Assembly (NCBI RefSeq): GCF_014203235.1
Contig: NZ_JACHIN010000001.1
Location: 62,001 to 126,000 of the forward strand
Direction of reading: 5' to 3'
Length of the DNA: 64,000 nucleotides
Source of the DNA: Nonomuraea endophytica
GTDB lineage: Bacteria > Actinomycetota > Actinomycetes > Streptosporangiales > Streptosporangiaceae
Shown: positions 23,496-31,342 of the stretch, piece by piece
How positions within the stretch are numbered: the stretch's first letter is position 1
Layout: every line of letters starts with the position of its first letter
Notes under the pieces: model-generated
Databases searched by the model: none
What the model was told of the DNA's origin: nothing
The model's input: the letters and a program-made list of their open reading frames with translations, nothing else
Made by a program: the position numbers and the translations under genes

Positions 23496-25292
23496 ATGCG
23501 CTTCAACAAGTCCCTGGCAGCCGCCGGTGCCCTCGGCCTCGCCGTACTCACCGCGAGCCCGGCTCTCGCCGACACCCCCACGGACCTCCCCGTCGCCCCG
23601 GTCGAGACCAGCTCTCCCGAGGCGCCGGTCGAGACGCCCAAGCCCTCCGACAAGCCCTCGTCGAAGCCCTCCGAGAAGCCTTCCGAGAAGCCCTCTGACA
23701 AGCCCGCGCCGAAGCCTTCCGAGAAGCCTTCGGCCAAGCCCTCGGCGAAGGCCTCCGAGAAGGAGGTGGAGCAGAAGGGCTCCATCACCCTCAGCTCCAC
23801 CACGGCCAAGCCGGGCGAGACCATCACGGTCTCGGTCACCTCCACGCGCGAGGCCATCAAGGCCATCACCTCGCGCGGCTTCAACCCGCCGTCCTGGAAC
23901 GTGCCGGGCGACCGCACGGAGTACCGCTTCCAGGTCCGCGTGTCGGAGACCCCCGGCCAGTACCCGGTCGACGCCCACTTCGCCGGCGGCTCCTCCGCCC
24001 GCGCGATCCTGACCGTCGAGAAGCCGGCCGCCGCCAAGACGAGCATCACCGTCGACCGGGCCACCGCCCAGCCCGGCGACATCGTCAACGTGACCGTCAA
24101 GTCGGACGGCCCGGACGTGAAGGCGATCACCTCGCGTGCCTTCTCCCCCGGTTCGTGGAACGTCCCCGCCGGCTACAAGGAGTACCGCTTCCAGGTCCGC
24201 GTCTCCGGCGAGCTCGGCGAGCACCCGGTCGACGCGCACTTCGCCGACGGCTCCTACGCCAGGACGACCCTGACCGTCGAGAAGTCGGCCGAGGTCAAGT
24301 ACGGCATCGCCGTCAGCCCCAGCGCCGCCGAGCCCGGTGACAAGGTCTCCTACACCGTCACCGGCAAGGCCGCCGACGCGTACATCGAGTCGCCGGCGTT
24401 CTGGGCGAAGATCACCGAGAACATGACGCTCGGCACCACCAGGACCGGCACCGTCCCGATCCGCCCGGACGCCAAGCCCGGCGTCTACCCGGTCGACGTC
24501 GTGTTCAAGGACGCCGCGGGCCGTACCGTGGGGACCGCCTCGACCTCGATCACCGTGAAGGGCCCGGTCAAGCCGGTGCCGGTGACCGGGCTGGAGCTGG
24601 ACCTGTCACCGAGCAAGATCGTGGCGGGCCAGACCTACTACGCCGCCGTCACCACCACGAACGTCAAGGCCGGCACCCCGGTCACCATCACCGACCCGGC
24701 CGGCCGCAAGCACGTCGTGCGTGTCGACGCCTGGGGTGAGGCGCACGTCAAGCTGACCTCGCCCAAGGGCACGCGTCCCGGCGGCTACACCGTCCGGGCC
24801 TCCCTGGACAGCGGCCAGAGCACCTCGGCACGCCTCACCGTGGTCAAGCGGCACCCGCAGACCCAGCTCGCGCTGATCCTCGACCCGGACAAGGTGCACG
24901 CGGGCGGCAAGTTCACCGCCATCGTGGCCACCTCGTCGTTCGGCAAGACGACGAAGGCGACGATCACCGACCCGTCCGGCAAGCGGTTCACCGTGAAGGT
25001 CGGCAAGTCGGGCGTGGGCGCCAAGAAGTTCCACGTGCCCTCCAGCACCCGCGCGGGCACCTACTGGTTCAAGGCCAAGCTGGCCAACGGCGCCACCGAC
25101 TGGGCGAAGCTCACCGTCAAGCCCCGCTACCGGGCCAGCGGCTTCACGCTGACCCCCAAGGGCGGCGCGGACACCGGCGGCGGCCTGCCCCAGGGCAACG
25201 CCAACTACAGCGAGGTGGCGCTCGGCGGCATGCTGATCGCGGGCGGCGCGGGCTCGGCCCTGTTCGTCCGCCGTCGCACCGACGAGGCCTGA
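23496..25292 (+). CDS. repeat-rich cell-surface protein with sorting-type C-terminus
   Basis: A 598-aa secreted protein. Residues 1-26 are a signal peptide (cleavage after ASPALA). Residues 45-92 are KPSEKPSDK-type repeats, probably spanning the wall. At least five beta-rich Ig-like or Big-like units follow (about 92-545). The first two are closest to each other, sharing ITSR-x-F and YRFQVRVS. The C-terminus has GADTGGG at 557-563, a hydrophobic helix at about 573-591 and a VRRRTDEA tail. This is the layout of a sortase substrate; GADTG resembles LAxTG rather than LPxTG. The ATG follows GGGAG. The class F sortase gene is next downstream. Confidence 0.8.
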   Translation: MRFNKSLAAAGALGLAVLTASPALADTPTDLPVAPVETSSPEAPVETPKPSDKPSSKPSEKPSEKPSDKPAPKPSEKPSAKPSAKASEKEVEQKGSITLSSTTAKPGETITVSVTSTREAIKAITSRGFNPPSWNVPGDRTEYRFQVRVSETPGQYPVDAHFAGGSSARAILTVEKPAAAKTSITVDRATAQPGDIVNVTVKSDGPDVKAITSRAFSPGSWNVPAGYKEYRFQVRVSGELGEHPVDAHFADGSYARTTLTVEKSAEVKYGIAVSPSAAEPGDKVSYTVTGKAADAYIESPAFWAKITENMTLGTTRTGTVPIRPDAKPGVYPVDVVFKDAAGRTVGTASTSITVKGPVKPVPVTGLELDLSPSKIVAGQTYYAAVTTTNVKAGTPVTITDPAGRKHVVRVDAWGEAHVKLTSPKGTRPGGYTVRASLDSGQSTSARLTVVKRHPQTQLALILDPDKVHAGGKFTAIVATSSFGKTTKATITDPSGKRFTVKVGKSGVGAKKFHVPSSTRAGTYWFKAKLANGATDWAKLTVKPRYRASGFTLTPKGGADTGGGLPQGNANYSEVALGGMLIAGGAGSALFVRRRTDEA

Positions 25293-25297
25293 TCGTG

Positions 25298-25479
25298 GAG
25301 CGCGCCCCGGCCTGACGCCGGGCCGCGCTCCTCAGAGGTGCGGTCCGTCCCAGCGCCGGGCCGCGCCTCTCAGAGGTGCGGTCCGTTCTGGCGGCGGGGC
25401 GCTCCTCTCGGGTACGGCCCGGCCGCCTGGTCGGGCCGTTCCTCGGGGGTACGGCCCGGCAGCACGCGGGCCGTGCCCC
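25298..25479. terminator. row of five GC-rich hairpins
   Basis: Five consecutive inverted repeats fill the gap between surface-protein and sortase genes. They lie at about 25298-25330 (one mismatch), 25334-25370, 25372-25409 (weak), 25411-25442 and 25446-25479. The last two use the arm GGTACGGCCCG, which also forms the palindrome at 47254. The first is a likely terminator; the purpose of the rest is unclear. Confidence 0.6.
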
Positions 25480-25512
25480 TTCCTCACTTTGTCGACCGAT
25501 CGGGGAACAGTC

Positions 25513-26139
25513 ATGATCAGGAGCACGCTGGTCCAGGCCGCGGCGGCCGTACTGGTGTTCTCCGGCGGCCTGGCGGTCGCCGGTTCGTTCAAGGGCGAGC
25601 CTCTGCCCGCGCAGGCGGCCGAGGCTCCCGCGGCCGCGGCACCACAGCAGGCGCCGATGTTCGCCGAGGCGGACACGGCCTTGAAGAGGTCGGAGCCGGT
25701 CAGTGTCTCGATCGGGAAGATCGGGGTGAAGGACGCGCCGATCGACCCGGTGGGACTCGAGCCCGACCAGTCGGTGGAGGTGCCGCCGCTGGACCGGCCG
25801 GAGCTGGTGGGCTGGTACAAGCATCGGCCGACGCCGGGTGAGGACGGGCCGGCCGTACTGCTGGGGCATGTGGACGCGCACGGCAGGCCAGCGGTCTTCC
25901 ACAAGGCCGGCACGCTCGGACAGGGCGACACGATCTCGGTGAAACGGGCGGACGGCTCGGTGGCGGAGTTCGCCGTGGACTCGGTGGAGCGGGTGGACAA
26001 GGACGCCTTCCCCACCGAGAAGGTGTACGGCGCGACGGAGGGGGCGGAGCTGCGGCTGGTGACCTGCGGCGGCGCGTTCGATCCGGCGACGGGCCACTAC
26101 GAGGACAACGTCATCGTCTACGCGCACCTCACCGTGTAA
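25513..26139 (+). CDS. class F sortase
   Basis: A 208-aa sortase. An N-terminal hydrophobic segment (about 5-24) anchors or exports it. Residues 35-60 are low complexity. The catalytic histidine is H119 in LLGHVD and the cysteine is C185 in RLVTCGG. VSIGKIGVKDAPI at about 65-77 is the usual first-strand block. The length and the GHVD and TCGG contexts match actinobacterial class F enzymes. The expected catalytic arginine is not obvious in the segment after C185. The ATG at 25513 is chosen with GGGGAA upstream. The preceding surface protein is the natural substrate candidate. Confidence 0.85.
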   Translation: MIRSTLVQAAAAVLVFSGGLAVAGSFKGEPLPAQAAEAPAAAAPQQAPMFAEADTALKRSEPVSVSIGKIGVKDAPIDPVGLEPDQSVEVPPLDRPELVGWYKHRPTPGEDGPAVLLGHVDAHGRPAVFHKAGTLGQGDTISVKRADGSVAEFAVDSVERVDKDAFPTEKVYGATEGAELRLVTCGGAFDPATGHYEDNVIVYAHLTV

Positions 26140-26142
26140 CCT

Positions 26143-26156
26143 AGCAAGCGCTTGAT
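26143..26156. promoter_or_regulatory. KstR2-type operator, enoyl-CoA hydratase
   Basis: Second exact copy of AGCAAGCGCTTGAT, 28 bp before the GTG of the hydratase gene and fully matching the KstR2 consensus AnCAAGnnCTTGnT. It links this gene to the FadD operon 3 kb away. Confidence 0.7.
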
Positions 26157-26183
26157 AACTCAGCGCCTTCCGGAGGTTGCCCC

Positions 26184-26993
26184 GTGGAACTCCTGCCGAT
26201 CAGCACCCCGCACTGCCGGATCGAGCGCGACGGCCACGTCGTGATCGTCACCATGAACCGGCCGGAGGCCCGCAACGCGCTCTCCTCCGACATGTTGATC
26301 GGCCTGGCCTCGGCCTGGGCCTATGTCTCGGCCGAGCCCGAGGTACGCGTGGCCGTCCTGACCGGGGCGGAAGGCACGTTCTGCGCCGGAGCCGACCTCA
26401 AGGCCATGGGCCAGCCGTCCCAGGACCCGGACGTACAGGCACGGGCGGCACAGATCCCCAACTTCCACTGGAAGGGCCTGCTGCGGGAGGACCTGCCTAC
26501 GAAACCGATCGTCTGCGCGGCCGAGGGCTACGCCGTCGCGGGCGGCACCGAGCTGCTCATCGGCACCGACCTGCGCGTCGTGGCCGAGTCGGCGACGCTG
26601 GGGCTGTTCGAGGCCAAGCGCGCGCTGTTCCCCATGGGCGGGGCGGCGATCCGGCTGCCGCGCCAGATCCCCTATTGCCACGCCATGGACCTATTGCTCA
26701 CCGGCCGTTCGGTGACCGCCGCCGAGGCGCTGTCGATGGGCCTGGTCAACCGCGTGGTCGCCGACGGCCGGGCGCTGGCGGTGGCCAGGGAGATCGCCGA
26801 CGACATCGCGGCGTCGGGGCCGCTGGCCGTACAGGCGATCCTGCGCACCTATCGCGACACCCTCGGCCTCGCCGAGCCGGAGGCCCTGAAGGTCTCCGAC
26901 GAGTACGGCTGGCCGGTCATCGGCTCCGAGGACGCCCGCGAGGGCTCCCGCGCCTTCAAGGAAAAGCGCCCCGCCACCTACCGAGGCGTGTAG
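26184..26993 (+). CDS. enoyl-CoA hydratase (crotonase family)
   Basis: A 269-aa crotonase. The acyl-CoA site block is GTFCAGADLKAMG at about residues 70-82. The oxyanion-hole and catalytic region is EGYAVAGGTELLIGTDLRVV at about 114-133, and LGLFEAKRALFPMGG follows near 141. It hydrates trans-2-enoyl-CoA in beta-oxidation. The GTG at 26184 follows GGAGG by 7 nt. The KstR2-type site upstream suggests co-regulation with the FadD-thiolase operon, so it may act on the same side chain. Its exact substrate is open; other crotonases share these blocks. Confidence 0.88.
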   Translation: MELLPISTPHCRIERDGHVVIVTMNRPEARNALSSDMLIGLASAWAYVSAEPEVRVAVLTGAEGTFCAGADLKAMGQPSQDPDVQARAAQIPNFHWKGLLREDLPTKPIVCAAEGYAVAGGTELLIGTDLRVVAESATLGLFEAKRALFPMGGAAIRLPRQIPYCHAMDLLLTGRSVTAAEALSMGLVNRVVADGRALAVAREIADDIAASGPLAVQAILRTYRDTLGLAEPEALKVSDEYGWPVIGSEDAREGSRAFKEKRPATYRGV

Positions 26994-27025
26994 CACGCCG
27001 GCTACACATCGCTACGGTGGTGGCC

Positions 27026-27325
27026 ATGGTGAAGGTCATCACTCAACGAGAGTTTCGCGACAACTCGGCCGCCGTCATGGATCAGGTCGAAGCTGGCGAG
27101 ATCTTCCACATCACCCGTAACGGCGTCGAGATCGCTGAGTTGCGCCCCATACCGCGCAGGCGGCATCTGAGCACCGAAGAACTCATCGCACACCGCCGCC
27201 ACCTTCCGAAGGTCGACTACGCGGAAATGCGGCAGGAAGCCGACGAGTTCTTCGGCAACGAAGATCGTGTCGACGACGACCCCTGGGACCGGCGACGTGG
27301 GGGATCGACACCTATGTCGTCATAG
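27026..27325 (+). CDS. Phd/YefM-type antitoxin, extended C-terminus
   Basis: A 99-aa protein starting VKVITQREFRDNSAAVMDQV, the DNA-binding fold of Phd/YefM antitoxins. These bind and neutralise a toxin and repress their own operon. Typical partners end near the FFGNEDRVDDDPW block at about residues 74-86. Here the frame continues another 13 residues into the toxin coding region. This suggests loss of the original stop codon, perhaps by a small deletion at the antitoxin-toxin junction. GC content at third positions is lower than in nearby genes, which fits an acquired module. Confidence 0.8.
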   Translation: MVKVITQREFRDNSAAVMDQVEAGEIFHITRNGVEIAELRPIPRRRHLSTEELIAHRRHLPKVDYAEMRQEADEFFGNEDRVDDDPWDRRRGGSTPMSS

Positions 27326-27678
27326 ACCTGGTCAAGATCCCCATTGAGGACCTCCCCGGCATCTCGGAGATCACCACCATCACCCTCGCCGAGCTCCATC
27401 AAGGTGTCGTGATGGCGAAGACCGAGACCGCGCGTGCGGTCCGTATGGAGACGCTGGCGGCGGCCGTTGACTTCGACGCGCTGCCCTTTGACGCCGAGGC
27501 CGCAGCTCGATACGGAACCCTGGTCGCTTTGACAGTCGCAGCCAAGCGCGATCCGCGGCCGAGGCGCCTGGACTTGATGATCGCTGCGGTGGCGTCTGTT
27601 CATGGCCTGCCCCTCTACACGCATAACACCGGCGAGTTCATCGGGCTGGAGGATTTGGTCGTGGTCGTTCCCATCTGA
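27283..27678 (+). pseudogene. PIN-domain (VapC-like) toxin lacking a standard start codon
   Basis: The frame encodes a PIN RNase: GIDTYVVID near the N-terminus holds the first acidic residue. TITLAELHQGV supplies the glutamate and RRLDLMIAAVA the next aspartate. LPLYTHNTGEF occupies the usual LYTxNxxDF block with an altered last acid. No ATG, GTG or TTG lies in frame before the domain; the only candidate is CTG at 27283. The partner antitoxin reads through the same junction. Either translation begins at CTG or the start was deleted and the toxin is dead. An internal ATG at 27409 would remove half the active site. Confidence 0.65.
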
Positions 27679-27690
27679 GAAGGTGGCGGG

Positions 27691-28602
27691 ATGGCGGTGG
27701 AGGAGGCGGAGCAGCACCGGCGTGAGCTGCACGTCCACTGCTATCGCATGCTCGGCTCCTACACCGAGGCCGAGGACGCCGTTCAGGAGACGATGCTGCG
27801 CGCCTGGCGCCGGGCCGACACCTACGAGGGGCGTTCCACCTACCGGGCCTGGCTCTACAAGATCGCGACCAACGTCTGCCTCGACCTTCTGGCCAAACGC
27901 AAGGACGTGGTGCTGTCCGAGGCGCCGTTGTCGGATGTGCCGTGGCTGGAGCCGTACCCCGACCAACAGCTCCCTGAGGAGCTGGCCGTGGCGAGGGAGA
28001 CCATCGAGCTGGCCTTTCTGGCGGTCATCCAGCATCTTCCGGCGCGCCAGCGCGCGGTGCTGGTCATGCGCGACGTCCTCGGCTGGCCCGCCGAGGAGAC
28101 CGCCGAGACGCTGGAGATGACGGTGCCGTCCGTCAAGAGCGCGCTGCAGCGTGGCCGGGCCACGCTCCGCAAACATCTTCCCGAACGGCGCAGCGAGTGG
28201 GCCGCCGCCACTGAGCCGAGCGCCGAGGAGCGGGTCGTGCTCAAGCGCTTCGTCGAGGCGTCGATGAAGGCCGACATGGGCACGCTGGCGACCTTGTTGC
28301 GCGAGGACGCGATCCAGGCCATGCCGCCGTCGATGCAGTTCTTCCCCGGCCGCCGGGCGATCCTCGACATGTGGGCGCCGGTCATGGCGGGCCAGGGGGC
28401 GTGGGGCGAGTGGCGGGCGCGTACCACCACCGCCAACAGGATGCCCGCCGTGGCCAACTACGTACGGCGGCCCGGCGAGGAGTTCTTCACCGCGGTCAAC
28501 CTCGACGTGCTGCGCATCGAGGACGGCCTGATCGCGGAGATCACCACGTTCGGGCCGGAGACGCTGCCCGCGTTCGGACTGCCGGAAAGAATCTTCGACT
28601 GA
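27691..28602 (+). CDS. ECF sigma factor with SnoaL-like C-terminal domain
   Basis: A 303-aa sigma factor. Region 2 (HCYRMLGSYTEAEDAVQETM, about 17-36) and region 4 (LPARQRAVLVMRDVLGWPAE, about 110-129, with the HTH to 160) are clear. Residues 175-303 form a SnoaL/NTF2-like domain, as in SigG/SigJ-type ECF groups, where it modulates activity instead of a classical anti-sigma factor. The ATG at 27691 has AAGGTGG upstream and starts 12 bp after the toxin frame. The small beta-rich protein downstream may be its target or partner. No anti-sigma gene is adjacent. Confidence 0.88.
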   Translation: MAVEEAEQHRRELHVHCYRMLGSYTEAEDAVQETMLRAWRRADTYEGRSTYRAWLYKIATNVCLDLLAKRKDVVLSEAPLSDVPWLEPYPDQQLPEELAVARETIELAFLAVIQHLPARQRAVLVMRDVLGWPAEETAETLEMTVPSVKSALQRGRATLRKHLPERRSEWAAATEPSAEERVVLKRFVEASMKADMGTLATLLREDAIQAMPPSMQFFPGRRAILDMWAPVMAGQGAWGEWRARTTTANRMPAVANYVRRPGEEFFTAVNLDVLRIEDGLIAEITTFGPETLPAFGLPERIFD

Positions 28603-28640
28603 GACCGATTCCTTTCCGCGCGCCGCCCGGTCATAGGGGC

Positions 28641-29042
28641 ATGAACACTTACGACAGGCTCATCGGCACCTGGAATGTCTCCGGCGGCACCACCGGCACG
28701 ATCACCTACCGCTGGATGGAAGGCCGCAAGTTCCTCATCCAGGACATCGCGATGGACAGCGAGTCCGGCCCCGTCCTGGGCATGGAGGTCATCGGCCGGG
28801 AGATGCCGTTCGGCGCGGACAAGCCCGGCGACGAGGTCAAGTCCCGCTACTACGGCTCCGGCGGCGAGACCTACGACTACGTCTACGAACTCGACGGCGA
28901 CACGCTGACGATCTGGGGTGGCGAGAAGGGCTCGCCCGCCTACTACCGGGGCTCGTTCAGCGCGGACGGCGACACCCTGACCGGCGCCTGGCACTACCCG
29001 GGCGGCGGCGGGTACGACTCGGTCTCCGTCAGGACTCCGTGA
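28641..29042 (+). CDS. small DUF1579/lipocalin-like protein
   Basis: A 133-aa soluble protein opening YDRLIGTWNVSGGTTGTITY, followed by alternating strands. RLIGTWxxSG starts are typical of DUF1579-like and lipocalin-like beta barrels that bind small hydrophobic molecules. No catalytic residue can be assigned. It starts 38 bp after the ECF sigma factor gene and may be co-transcribed with it. Its end overlaps the convergent monooxygenase gene by 14 bp. Function unknown. Confidence 0.6.
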   Translation: MNTYDRLIGTWNVSGGTTGTITYRWMEGRKFLIQDIAMDSESGPVLGMEVIGREMPFGADKPGDEVKSRYYGSGGETYDYVYELDGDTLTIWGGEKGSPAYYRGSFSADGDTLTGAWHYPGGGGYDSVSVRTP

Positions 29043-30129
29043 TCCCGCCGAGCCGTTCGATCGCCTCGACGTACTCCTCCACCAGCCCGAACATCACCTC
29101 CTTGACCGGCCGGACCTGATTGGTGATGCCGATGATCTGACCCGCCGGGAACGTGGCCAGCTCGGCGGCGTCAGATCGCCCGATCCGCCGCAGCGCGTCG
29201 GACACCAGCATGAACTGCAGCGGCATCGGCAACGTCCCTGGGGAGTCCGCGGCTTCCCAGGCGTCGGTCCACTCGTTCTTGAGCAGGCGCGCGGGCTTGC
29301 CCGTCCAGCTGCGCGAACGGACGGTGTCGCGCGAGGTGGCTTCGAGAATGCGCGCCTTGGCCATGGCCGGGGTGTCGGCCTCCTCGACGGTGAGCCAGAG
29401 CGAGCCGGTCCACACGCCCTCCGCGCCCAGCGCCATCCCGGCCGCCATCTGACGCCCGTTGCCGATGCCGCCGGCGGCCAGCACGGGAACGTCCACGGCA
29501 TCCACGACCTGCGGGATCAGCACCATCGTGGAGATCTCCCCGGTGTGCCCGCCGGCCTCGGTGCCCTGGGCGACCACGACGTCGACGCCCACCTCGACCT
29601 GCTTGAGCGCGTGGCGGGGCGTGGAGGCCAGCGCGGCCACCTTGACGCCGTGCCGGTGCGCCAAGTCGACGACGTCGGCGGGCGGCGGCCCGAGCGCGTT
29701 CGCCAGCAGCGCGATCGGGTGCCGCAACGCCACCTCGACCTGCGGCCTGGCGGTGGCGTCCGTCCACCCGAGCAGGACCCTGCCCGCGTCGGCCGACGAC
29801 TCCGCGACGCCGTGGCGCTGGAGAAGGTCCTCCACGAACGCGCGGTGCCCCTCGGGGATCATCCCCTGCAGCTTGCCGACGAGATCCTCGGGCGCGAAGT
29901 CCGCGCCCTCGTAGGAGGCGGGCATGACCACGTCCACGCCGTACGGCTTGCCGTCCACGTGGTCGTCGATCCATTTGAGCTCCATCTCGAGCTCTTCCGG
30001 CGTGAAGTAGAGGGCGCCGAGGACACCCATGCCGCCCGCCCGGCTGACGGCGGCGACGACATCCCGGCAGTGACTGAAGGCGAAGATCGGCAGTTCGATC
30101 CCGAACATCTCGGTGACACGGGTCCGCAT
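29029..30129 (-). CDS. nitronate monooxygenase-family flavoprotein
   Basis: A 366-aa TIM-barrel FMN enzyme of the 2-nitropropane dioxygenase/NMO family. FAFSHCRDVVAAVSRAGGMG at about residues 17-36 is the N-terminal block. VVAQGTEAGGHTGE near 190 is the glycine-rich FMN and active-site segment, and LAAGGIGNGRQMAAGMALGA near 220 binds the phosphate. The closest remembered relative is Rv1533 of M. tuberculosis. Substrates include nitronates, but many members act in lipid or polyketide metabolism. A perfect KstR-like site lies 32 bp upstream of the ATG, which suggests control with lipid catabolism. Confidence 0.85.
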   Translation of the reverse strand: MRTRVTEMFGIELPIFAFSHCRDVVAAVSRAGGMGVLGALYFTPEELEMELKWIDDHVDGKPYGVDVVMPASYEGADFAPEDLVGKLQGMIPEGHRAFVEDLLQRHGVAESSADAGRVLLGWTDATARPQVEVALRHPIALLANALGPPPADVVDLAHRHGVKVAALASTPRHALKQVEVGVDVVVAQGTEAGGHTGEISTMVLIPQVVDAVDVPVLAAGGIGNGRQMAAGMALGAEGVWTGSLWLTVEEADTPAMAKARILEATSRDTVRSRSWTGKPARLLKNEWTDAWEAADSPGTLPMPLQFMLVSDALRRIGRSDAAELATFPAGQIIGITNQVRPVKEVMFGLVEEYVEAIERLGGITES

Positions 30130-30160
30130 GGCCTGACGTTAATCCCGTCATCAGGCTAAT

Positions 30161-30174
30161 TGCAACACGTTCTA
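30161..30174. promoter_or_regulatory. KstR-like operator, NMO promoter
   Basis: TGCAACACGTTCTA fits the KstR consensus TnnAACnnGTTnnA at every fixed position. It lies upstream of the monooxygenase gene on the minus strand. A second half-site TAGAAC follows at 30178. Confidence 0.6.
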
Positions 30175-30214
30175 CTCTAGAACATCACGTCGGTACTGAC
30201 GGGTAACATCTTGC

Positions 30215-30228
30215 AAGAACGTGTTCTA
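30215..30228. promoter_or_regulatory. KstR-like site, one mismatch
   Basis: AAGAACGTGTTCTA, a near-perfect palindrome with arms AGAAC/GTTCT, differs from TnnAACnnGTTnnA only at the first base. It is 54 bp from the perfect copy and lies between the monooxygenase gene and the DUF3068 terminator. Confidence 0.5.
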
Positions 30229-30253
30229 ACTACGCTTCGTGGTGGGAATGCGG

Positions 30254-30284
30254 AAGGCCCGCCCCTTCTTCAGGGACGGGCCTT
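30254..30284. terminator. hairpin terminator after DUF3068 gene
   Basis: Stem AAGGCCCGCCCCT / AGGGACGGGCCTT with one wobble pair and a 5-nt loop, 13 bp beyond the stop of the DUF3068 gene. The T run (TTT) is on the plus-strand side, so it may work in both directions. Confidence 0.8.
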
Positions 30285-30296
30285 TCTCGACTTGTG

Positions 30297-31208
30297 TCAG
30301 CGCTCGGCGCGGCGGCCCAGCAGGACGCCCACGAGCACGAAGGCGATGCCGACGATCAGCAGCACCAGCGGGATGATGTTCTTCAGCAGGTTGATCTGGC
30401 TCTTGCTCTTCTGGGCGCTGGAGACCAGGTCGGAGACGGTCTGGTCGGTCATCTTCGCCGTGGCCACGAAGGCCAGCGAACGCTCGACGCCGTCCTGCGT
30501 CTTCAGCACCTCGTGGCGCTGCTGCTCCTGCTTGACCGGGGCTCCGGTGGCCGGCTCGATCCAGAAGGTGACCTTGCCGTCGTAGTAGCGGTCAACCTGG
30601 ACGTCGCCCTCCTCGGTCATGCCGAGCACCGAGGCCGGAGCGGTGAGGGTCTCGGTCTTGGTGGAGGGGATCTGCTGCTCGAAGACGTAGACGGGCAGGC
30701 CGTTCACCGCCTCCTCGCGGACGAACGTGGCGTCGAAGGCCTTCTGCACGCTGGAGTTGAACACCTTGTAGGTCTTCTTCTCCACGCCGAACGGGAACTT
30801 GTAGATCTGGCCCTCAAGGGTGACCGGGGCCTTCTTGACGTTGACGGCGCAGCAGTTCACGCCGGCGCCGGTGTACTTGTCGAACGCGCTGCGGCGGTCC
30901 GACAGGTCGATCTGGGGGCGCCGGTTGGTCACGTCGTTGACGACCGTGGCCTCGTCCCAGACGACCACGTCGTCCTTGGACTCCTTCACGTCGCCGCGGG
31001 TCGTGACGATGATGTCGAGATCGGCGGTGAGGACCTTGAGGTCCTGCTTGGAGAAGTACTGCGCGCCCGTCGCCGTCAGCCGGGTGATGCCGAACTGGTT
31101 GGCCGGGGCGGCGATGATCTTTTCCGCCGCCCAGAACTTCACCAGCGGGGCTAATGCGATGAAGAACGCTCCGACCCCGATGAGAACAAGCGTGGAAATG
31201 CGACCCAT
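30297..31208 (-). CDS. DUF3068 membrane protein (Rv0227c-like)
   Basis: A 303-aa protein anchored by helices at about residues 5-27 and 274-296, with a large extracytoplasmic domain between. The internal blocks YTGAGVNCCAV, FPFGVEKKTYKVF and YVFEQQIP match DUF3068 (porin PorA-like family) proteins such as Rv0227c. A role in the outer envelope is presumed; the molecular function is not established. The ATG at 31208 has AGGAG six nt upstream. A TTG three bases earlier is not needed. A KstR-like palindrome overlaps its ribosome-binding region. It is divergent from the Rv0224c-like methyltransferase, keeping the neighbourhood seen in mycobacteria. Confidence 0.85.
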   Translation of the reverse strand: MGRISTLVLIGVGAFFIALAPLVKFWAAEKIIAAPANQFGITRLTATGAQYFSKQDLKVLTADLDIIVTTRGDVKESKDDVVVWDEATVVNDVTNRRPQIDLSDRRSAFDKYTGAGVNCCAVNVKKAPVTLEGQIYKFPFGVEKKTYKVFNSSVQKAFDATFVREEAVNGLPVYVFEQQIPSTKTETLTAPASVLGMTEEGDVQVDRYYDGKVTFWIEPATGAPVKQEQQRHEVLKTQDGVERSLAFVATAKMTDQTVSDLVSSAQKSKSQINLLKNIIPLVLLIVGIAFVLVGVLLGRRAER

Positions 31209-31218
31209 CAACGGCTCC

Positions 31219-31232
31219 TAGAACGTGTTGTC
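31219..31232. promoter_or_regulatory. KstR-like site over the DUF3068 leader
   Basis: TAGAACGTGTTGTC matches TnnAACnnGTTnnA except for the last base. It touches the ribosome-binding site of the DUF3068 gene, so binding would block expression. Confidence 0.45.
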
Positions 31233-31314
31233 GTATGACCCGGCGCTAGGGGACAAAAGTATGACAGTGAGTGACATGCGTCACCGGGCGGTATAGAGCC
31301 GCAACCAAATCGAT

Positions 31315-31328
31315 AGAAACAGGTTCTA
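31315..31328. promoter_or_regulatory. KstR-like site before the methyltransferase
   Basis: AGAAACAGGTTCTA matches TnnAACnnGTTnnA except at the first base. It ends 14 bp before the methyltransferase ATG and overlaps TCTAAC, the likely -10 hexamer. Confidence 0.45.
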
Positions 31329-31342
31329 ACGTGGGTTGGGTT

